A DNA stretch of 8,191 nt from assembly GCA_007129775.1 (NCBI GenBank), contig SKUV01000055.1, positions 1-8,191 on the forward strand, read 5' to 3'. The stretch is from Paracoccaceae bacterium. Lineage in GTDB: Bacteria > Pseudomonadota > Alphaproteobacteria > Rhodobacterales > Rhodobacteraceae. The position numbers and the translations under genes were made by a program. The notes under the pieces are model-generated. The model ran no database searches. It was not told where the DNA came from and worked only from the letters and a program-made list of their open reading frames with translations. Below, piece after piece: positions 6,281-8,191 of this stretch (the stretch's first letter is position 1; each line of letters starts with the position of its first letter).

Positions 6281-7090
6281 ATGGGACGCAAGATCGACAA
6301 GGTGCTGATAACCGGCGCGGCCGGCGCGCTGGGCAGCGCGCTGCGCAGCCATCTGGCCGGAGAGTTCGGCCTGCTTCGGCTCTCGGACATCGCCGAAATG
6401 CCGCCGGCCGGCGGGGGTGAAGAGGTCGTGACCTGCGATCTTGCCGACCGCGACGCGGTGGCCGCGCTCTGCGAGGGGATGGATGCCATCGTCCATATGG
6501 GCGGCTTCCCGCGCGAGGCGGATTGGGACACGATCCACCGCGCCAATATCCTCGGCGCGATCAACCTCTGGGAGGGCGCGCGCATCCAGGGCGTGGACCG
6601 GGTGATCTTTGCCAGTTCCAACCACGCCATCGGGCTTTACCGGCGCAGCCAGCGGATCGACCACACCACGCCAGCGCGCCCCGACGGGCGCTACGGGCTG
6701 TCCAAGGCCTTTGGCGAGGATCTGGCCGCGCTATACGCCTACAAGTTCAACGTGCGCGGCTTCTGCCTGCGCATCGGGTCGTGTTTCGAGGAACCCAGCA
6801 ACGAGCGGATGCTGCACACATGGCTCAGCCGGCCCGATCTGGCGCGGCTGGTCCGCACGGGGCTGAGCGCCGATTACGTCTATGAAGTGGTCTATGGCAT
6901 GTCCGACAATCCTGCCGGCTGGTGGGACAATTCGCGCGCCCGTGCGCTGGGCTATGCGCCGCAGGACAGCGCCGAAGACTGGCGCGACAAGGTCGAGGGG
7001 ATCGGCCCCACCAACCCGATCGACGGCGCGTTTCAGGGTGGCAACTTCGCCTCCGACGAATTCGTCGGTGAACCGGATCGGGTGCCCTGA
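6281..7090 (+). CDS. udh: Uronate dehydrogenase (NAD+-dependent, SDR family)
   Basis: A 269-residue extended short-chain dehydrogenase that should oxidise D-galacturonate or D-glucuronate at C1 to the corresponding aldarolactone using NAD+. The Rossmann signature TGAAGALG is at 11-18 and the acidic residue after beta-2 is Asp36 (RLSDIAE). CDLAD (52-56), HMGG (72-75), SSNHAIG (112-118), the catalytic Tyr138-x-x-x-Lys142 in RYGLSKAFGE, RIGSC (164-168) and GWWDNS (213-218) follow. These blocks and the length match Agrobacterium Udh (about 265 residues) closely, including the ARPDGxYGxSK segment. It is the first gene of the rightward unit, with a strong AGGAGG site. Its stop overlaps the next start. 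Uronate dehydrogenase normally opens the oxidative uronate pathway, so it gives the best single clue to the substrate of the whole locus. Which uronate it prefers cannot be read from sequence. Confidence 0.9.
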   Translation: MGRKIDKVLITGAAGALGSALRSHLAGEFGLLRLSDIAEMPPAGGGEEVVTCDLADRDAVAALCEGMDAIVHMGGFPREADWDTIHRANILGAINLWEGARIQGVDRVIFASSNHAIGLYRRSQRIDHTTPARPDGRYGLSKAFGEDLAALYAYKFNVRGFCLRIGSCFEEPSNERMLHTWLSRPDLARLVRTGLSADYVYEVVYGMSDNPAGWWDNSRARALGYAPQDSAEDWRDKVEGIGPTNPIDGAFQGGNFASDEFVGEPDRVP

Positions 7091-8097
7091 TGTATCTGGG
7101 AACCCAATTCCGCCCCCGCCATGACGACGACCTGCGCCTGATGGCGCAATGCGGCGTGCGCCATGTCTGCATCGACCCGCCGGGCAATCCGCACGACTGG
7201 ACGCGTGACATACTGGAGGCCCATCGTGACAAGCTGGCGAGCTTCGGGCTGGTGCTCGACATGGTCGAATTGCCCCTGCGCTCCAGACCCGTGGAGGAAT
7301 CGCGCAGCCCGAACATCCTGCTGGGCCGCGAGCCCGAGCGCAGCCGCGAGATCGACAGTATCTGCCGCCTGCTGGAGGCCGTCAGCGCCGCCGGGATCCC
7401 GGCGGTGAAATACAATTTCAACCTGATCGGCATCCCACGCACCCCGGACGAACCCGGGCGCGGCGGCTCGATGAACGCGGCCTTCCGCTGGGACAAGGCC
7501 GATCAGGACGCGCCCCCGGGCCTTGCCGGCGTGGTGGACGAGGAGGAGAACTGGGAGCGGATCGCCCATTTCCTGCGCGCCGTGGTCCCGGTGGCCGAGG
7601 CCGAAAAGGTGCGGCTGGCCTGTCACCCGCACGATCCCTACACGCCGCCGGGCTATCGCGGGGTGACGCGGGTTCTGGGCACGGTCGAGGGGCTCAAGCG
7701 CTTCGTGCAGACCTGTGAATCGCCCTACCATGGCTTGAACTTCTGCCAGGGCACCGTGGCCGAGATGCTCGAAGACCCGGCTTCGGAAATCGACGCGGTG
7801 ATCCGCTGGTTCGGCACGCGCGGCAAGCTGTTCAATGTCCATTTCCGCAATATCCGGGGCGGGCGGCTGTCGTTCATGGAGACATTTCCGGATGAGGGCG
7901 ACATGGATATGGTCGCCTCGCTCAGGCTCTATCGCGAGGTGGGCTACAAATACATGATCATGCCCGACCACGCGCCCAAGGTTTCGGGCGCCGACCCGGA
8001 CGGCCCGGCCTTTACCTTCTGCTATGGCTGGATCATCGGTGCCATGCAGGCACAGGGGATGGAGCCCTACGGCCCCGAGGGCGCGCCCCATTGGTAA
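7090..8097 (+). CDS. UxuA-like TIM-barrel protein, mannonate dehydratase family
   Basis: A 335-residue protein of the mannonate dehydratase (UxuA) family within the xylose isomerase-like TIM barrels. UxuA removes water from D-mannonate to give 2-keto-3-deoxygluconate with Mn2+. The family-type metal ligands can be placed as His179 (ACHPHDPY), Cys219 (LNFCQGTVAEM), His251 (NVHFRNIRGG) and Asp293 (IMPDHAPK). It is shorter than E. coli UxuA (about 394 residues), and the N-terminus (LGTQFRPRHDDDLRLMAQ) differs from it. No fructuronate reductase (UxuB) gene accompanies it, so a related sugar acid rather than mannonate is quite possible. Its ATG shares a base with the udh stop (TGATG) and has no clear Shine-Dalgarno site, so its translation is probably coupled to udh. 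Family assignment is good; specificity is open. Confidence 0.82.
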   Translation: MYLGTQFRPRHDDDLRLMAQCGVRHVCIDPPGNPHDWTRDILEAHRDKLASFGLVLDMVELPLRSRPVEESRSPNILLGREPERSREIDSICRLLEAVSAAGIPAVKYNFNLIGIPRTPDEPGRGGSMNAAFRWDKADQDAPPGLAGVVDEEENWERIAHFLRAVVPVAEAEKVRLACHPHDPYTPPGYRGVTRVLGTVEGLKRFVQTCESPYHGLNFCQGTVAEMLEDPASEIDAVIRWFGTRGKLFNVHFRNIRGGRLSFMETFPDEGDMDMVASLRLYREVGYKYMIMPDHAPKVSGADPDGPAFTFCYGWIIGAMQAQGMEPYGPEGAPHW

Positions 8098-8104
8098 GGC
8101 TTGC

Positions 8105-8135
8105 GCGGCCCGCATTCGCAACGAATGCGGGCCGC
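8105..8135 (+). terminator. Perfect 14-bp stem-loop after the UxuA-like gene
   Basis: The arms 8105-8118 and 8122-8135 are exact reverse complements around a CAA loop, starting 8 nt after the TAA of the UxuA-like gene. There is no run of T after it on the plus strand, so it is not a textbook intrinsic terminator. It may end transcription with help, work on both strands between convergent genes, or protect the mRNA 3' end. Confidence 0.7.
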
Positions 8136-8140
8136 CGCTT

Positions 8141-8155
8141 CGGGCTCAGAGCCCG
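8141..8155. repeat. Short palindrome CGGGCTC-A-GAGCCCG
   Basis: Seven-base arms around one central base lie 5 nt after the larger hairpin. It could form a small second stem (with a loop of at least three bases) and add to termination. Chance in GC-rich DNA is possible. Confidence 0.35.
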
Positions 8156-8191
8156 GCAACTCGTCTGACAGGTGCGCCCGCCACCGGGGCC
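8146..8191 (-). CDS. Possible 3' end of a convergent gene (very tentative)
   Basis: On the minus strand a TGA at 8148-8146 closes a frame that stays open to the window edge, giving the tail APVAGAPVRRVAGL. A convergent gene here would explain the stem-loop between the two ends. Fourteen codons are too few to test: GC at third positions is only moderate, and one rare AGA codon is present. No function can be assigned. Confidence 0.2.
   Translation of the reverse strand, partial: APVAGAPVRRVAGL

Noticed and set aside
7033..8121. A 362-codon minus-strand frame opposite the UxuA-like gene
   Set aside because: The plus-strand frame has the metal-ligand motifs and the coupled start; the antisense product has no recognisable domain.

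Overview
The window is about 8.2 kb of very GC-rich DNA. It is densely coding, with short spacers, in the style of an alphaproteobacterium; the protein families and codon use most resemble Rhodobacteraceae (roseobacter/Paracoccus-like), but that placement is an inference. I see no RNA gene, insertion sequence, CRISPR array or prophage gene. Everything recognisable belongs to one sugar-acid (uronate/aldarate/aldonate) catabolic locus built as two divergent transcription units.

Layout. A five-gene operon on the minus strand reads leftward from about 6170: an enolase-superfamily (mandelate racemase-like) protein, an IlvD/EDD-family [2Fe-2S] sugar-acid dehydratase, a DapA-family Schiff-base lyase, an RraA/HMG-aldolase-family protein, and an alpha-ketoglutaric semialdehyde dehydrogenase ending at base 4. 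From 6281 rightward run a uronate dehydrogenase gene and a UxuA-like (mannonate dehydratase family) gene, joined by a TGATG stop/start overlap. A perfect 14-bp hairpin follows at 8105-8135. The 110-bp divergent gap (6171-6280) holds back-to-back promoter candidates. It also holds two related dyad elements exactly 33 bp apart, each lying on one of the predicted -10 boxes. The downstream one fits the TNGTNNNACNA operator pattern of FadR-type GntR regulators. No regulator or transporter gene lies inside the window.

How the genes may work together. Uronate dehydrogenase would oxidise a hexuronate to an aldarolactone. A cycloisomerase/dehydratase (the enolase-superfamily protein is the candidate) would give a keto-deoxy-aldarate. 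The DapA-family enzyme could dehydrate and decarboxylate this to 2-oxoglutarate semialdehyde, which the aldehyde dehydrogenase would oxidise to 2-oxoglutarate. That core resembles the known oxidative uronate pathway of Agrobacterium and Pseudomonas. The extra IlvD/EDD dehydratase, RraA-family aldolase candidate and UxuA-like enzyme are more than that pathway needs. They suggest a second branch, perhaps to pyruvate plus a C2/C3 fragment, or a sugar acid of different stereochemistry. The enolase-superfamily member is unusual: a K-x-H motif replaces the usual K-x-K, and Gly sits where the Asp of the catalytic Asp-His dyad is expected.
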